Of a DNA stretch of 59,761 bases, positions 58,787-59,761 are shown piece after piece. The notes beneath the pieces are model-generated. The model worked only from the letters and a program-made list of their open reading frames with translations. It was not told where the DNA came from and did no database searches. The DNA lies in contig CAKVCK010000021.1 in assembly GCA_934725575.1 (NCBI GenBank), positions 1 to 59,761 of the forward strand, given 5' to 3'. Numbering within the stretch: position 1 is the stretch's first letter; every line of letters begins with the position of its first letter. The translations under genes and the position numbers were made by a program. Origin of the DNA: an uncultured Bacteroidales bacterium (GTDB lineage Bacteria > Bacteroidota > Bacteroidia > Bacteroidales > UBA932).

Positions 58787-59761
58787 CTAGATGACCTTCC
58801 AGCCGTCGATGCGGCGGTTTGCGGTGGAGAAGTTCACGCCGACTCTGAATATCCTTCTGCGGTCGTCGGCGAACGGGCGGGCGTAGCCTTTCTCCTCGAT
58901 CTGCGCGAGGGCCTCGTCCGGGGTGGAGTCGGTCTTGATCTCGATGATGTAGACGTAGTCCTTGGTCTTGATGAGGATGTCGATGCGGCCGTTGGAGGTC
59001 GTGCGCTCTGTCTCGACATATTCCCCCATCAGCTCGATGATGATGTACATCGCGTACTGGAAGTCTTTCTCGCAGTCGCCCTGGATCTGGTAGTTTGTCC
59101 TGGCGAAGAGGGCGTCCAGACGGGTCATGAAGCCCTCTGGGTTGCCGGATTCGACATCCATCGACATGAGGGATATGAGGGTGTTGGTGGAGTCGCTCTG
59201 GATCGGGGCATAGTATCCCAGCAGGAAGTTAAGGAAGCCGTCCTTCACCTCCATGTTCGGGAATCCGAGCGTGTAGAGGTTGAAGCGCGGGTCAAAGCCC
59301 TTGATGGTGAGGTAGCCGCTCTGGTAAAGGAGCGGGACAGGGTTGAGGAACGCCGTGTTCACGTCGCTCAGAAGCGAGGAGCCCACGAGGTCGCTCGACA
59401 GGCGGGTCACGTCATAGGATGTCCTCCTCATCACCTTGACAAGGAACGACGGCGTGCCGGTCTCGAACCAATATTCCTTGAACTTAAGACTGTCAAATGT
59501 GTTCAGGAGGCTGAATGGATTATATATCCCTGCGGAATCCTCGCAGAAATGATACCCGTCGTACATCAGGGCAAGCTTTTGCCTGCACTCCTCCTCGGAG
59601 AGTCCGTTGGCCTCGGCGAGTTTCCTGACGCTTTCCGCGAAACAGTCCGTGAGGTCTGTCTCGGACACTCCGCAGATGTCCGTGTAGCGGGAGTCCATCG
59701 AGATGTCCTTGGGGTTGTTCAGGTCGCTGAACACGCTCATCTTCCCGATCTTGGTGACACC
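58787..59761 (-). CDS. AAA-ATPase-like / PD-(D/E)XK nuclease family protein (5' end beyond the window)
   Basis: At least 325 residues; the frame runs through the right edge (GVTKIGKMSVFSDLNNPKDIS), and the missing N-terminus should carry the P-loop of the AAA-ATPase-like domain. The visible part has FAESVRKLAEANGLSEEECRQKLALMYDGYHF and the C-terminal PDDEXK_9-type core: GRIDILIKTKDYVYIIEIK (Asp and Glu-x-Lys of the nuclease motif), followed by ALAQIEEKGYARPFADD. Such proteins (DUF1703-type) are multi-copy in gut Bacteroidales; the function is unknown, possibly mobile-element or stress related. Codon use is GC-rich like core genes. An apparent ATG at 59740 is internal. Confidence 0.88.
   Translation of the reverse strand, partial: GVTKIGKMSVFSDLNNPKDISMDSRYTDICGVSETDLTDCFAESVRKLAEANGLSEEECRQKLALMYDGYHFCEDSAGIYNPFSLLNTFDSLKFKEYWFETGTPSFLVKVMRRTSYDVTRLSSDLVGSSLLSDVNTAFLNPVPLLYQSGYLTIKGFDPRFNLYTLGFPNMEVKDGFLNFLLGYYAPIQSDSTNTLISLMSMDVESGNPEGFMTRLDALFARTNYQIQGDCEKDFQYAMYIIIELMGEYVETERTTSNGRIDILIKTKDYVYIIEIKTDSTPDEALAQIEEKGYARPFADDRRRIFRVGVNFSTANRRIDGWKVI

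Noticed and set aside
1..59761. tRNA genes or a complete insertion sequence
   Set aside because: No cloverleaf with a recognisable T-loop (GGTTCAAATCC-like) plus acceptor pairing was seen, and no transposase frame was recognised on either strand.

Overview
The window comes from a Bacteroidota chromosome, most likely an uncultured or gut-type Bacteroidales. The grounds are a SusC/SusD pair, TonB-dependent receptors, BACON/DUF4876-type and GH92/GH20 lipoproteins, a fused FeoAB, the rplM-rpsI-rpsB-tsf order, a T9SS-type sorting tail, and promoters of the Bacteroidota form TTTG-N19-21-TAnnTTTG. Base composition is near 50% GC, except for AT-rich stretches around 10-15 kb and 37.7-40.2 kb that look like accessory DNA. 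Genus and species cannot be decided from the sequence alone.

Layout. 0-2.6 kb: a strong promoter and leader read out of the left edge (rRNA-operon-like), then a GH92 alpha-mannosidase lipoprotein. 2.7-14.9 kb: a polymorphic-toxin locus with a 2,416-residue RHS/YD-repeat protein whose C-terminus is variable, a run of small immunity-like genes, a frameshifted immunity relic, a displaced RHS tip and a broken TonB-C-domain gene. 15.0-19.0 kb: small membrane protein, MutL, rhomboid protease, endonuclease/exonuclease/phosphatase. 19.0-19.3 kb: two 73-nt covarying hairpins around a REP-like palindrome. 19.3-23.1 kb: LuxR-type regulator, hemerythrin protein and FeoAB iron importer. 23.5-29.7 kb: an operon of TonB-dependent receptor, small lipoprotein, DUF6850-like barrel and BACON-DUF4876 lipoprotein. 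29.7-30.2 kb: terminators, a G9 tract and a small RNA candidate. 30.2-37.7 kb: cyclophilin lipoprotein, GH20 hexosaminidase, split chromate transporter plus CutC, and the tsf/rpsB/rpsI/rplM translation cluster. 37.7-39.9 kb: decay zone with two MITE-like elements, gene remnants and a HigBA toxin-antitoxin. 40.2-44.6 kb: LRR-M64 peptidase lipoprotein and a DUF4143 ATPase preceded by 23-bp tandem repeats. 44.8-53 kb: PfkA, Dus, LpxK, M3 peptidase and an S8 protease with both a lipobox and a T9SS tail. 53.2-59.8 kb: second MITE copy, SusD, and a SusC lacking its N-terminus, fused to a HipBST-like module whose kinase is cut inside its catalytic loop. An edge-truncated PD-(D/E)XK ATPase-like gene ends the window.

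Working together: GH92, GH20, the M3, M64 and S8 peptidases and the TonB/SusCD proteins fit a surface lifestyle of degrading glycoproteins and glycans. The RHS locus and HigBA/HipBST modules form the conflict layer. Small palindromic elements (236-bp and 420-bp MITE-like units, 73-nt hairpins, REP-like units inside reading frames, and the octamer GAATATTC seen at least 24 times) are the most unusual feature of the window. No tRNA gene, complete insertion sequence or CRISPR array was seen.
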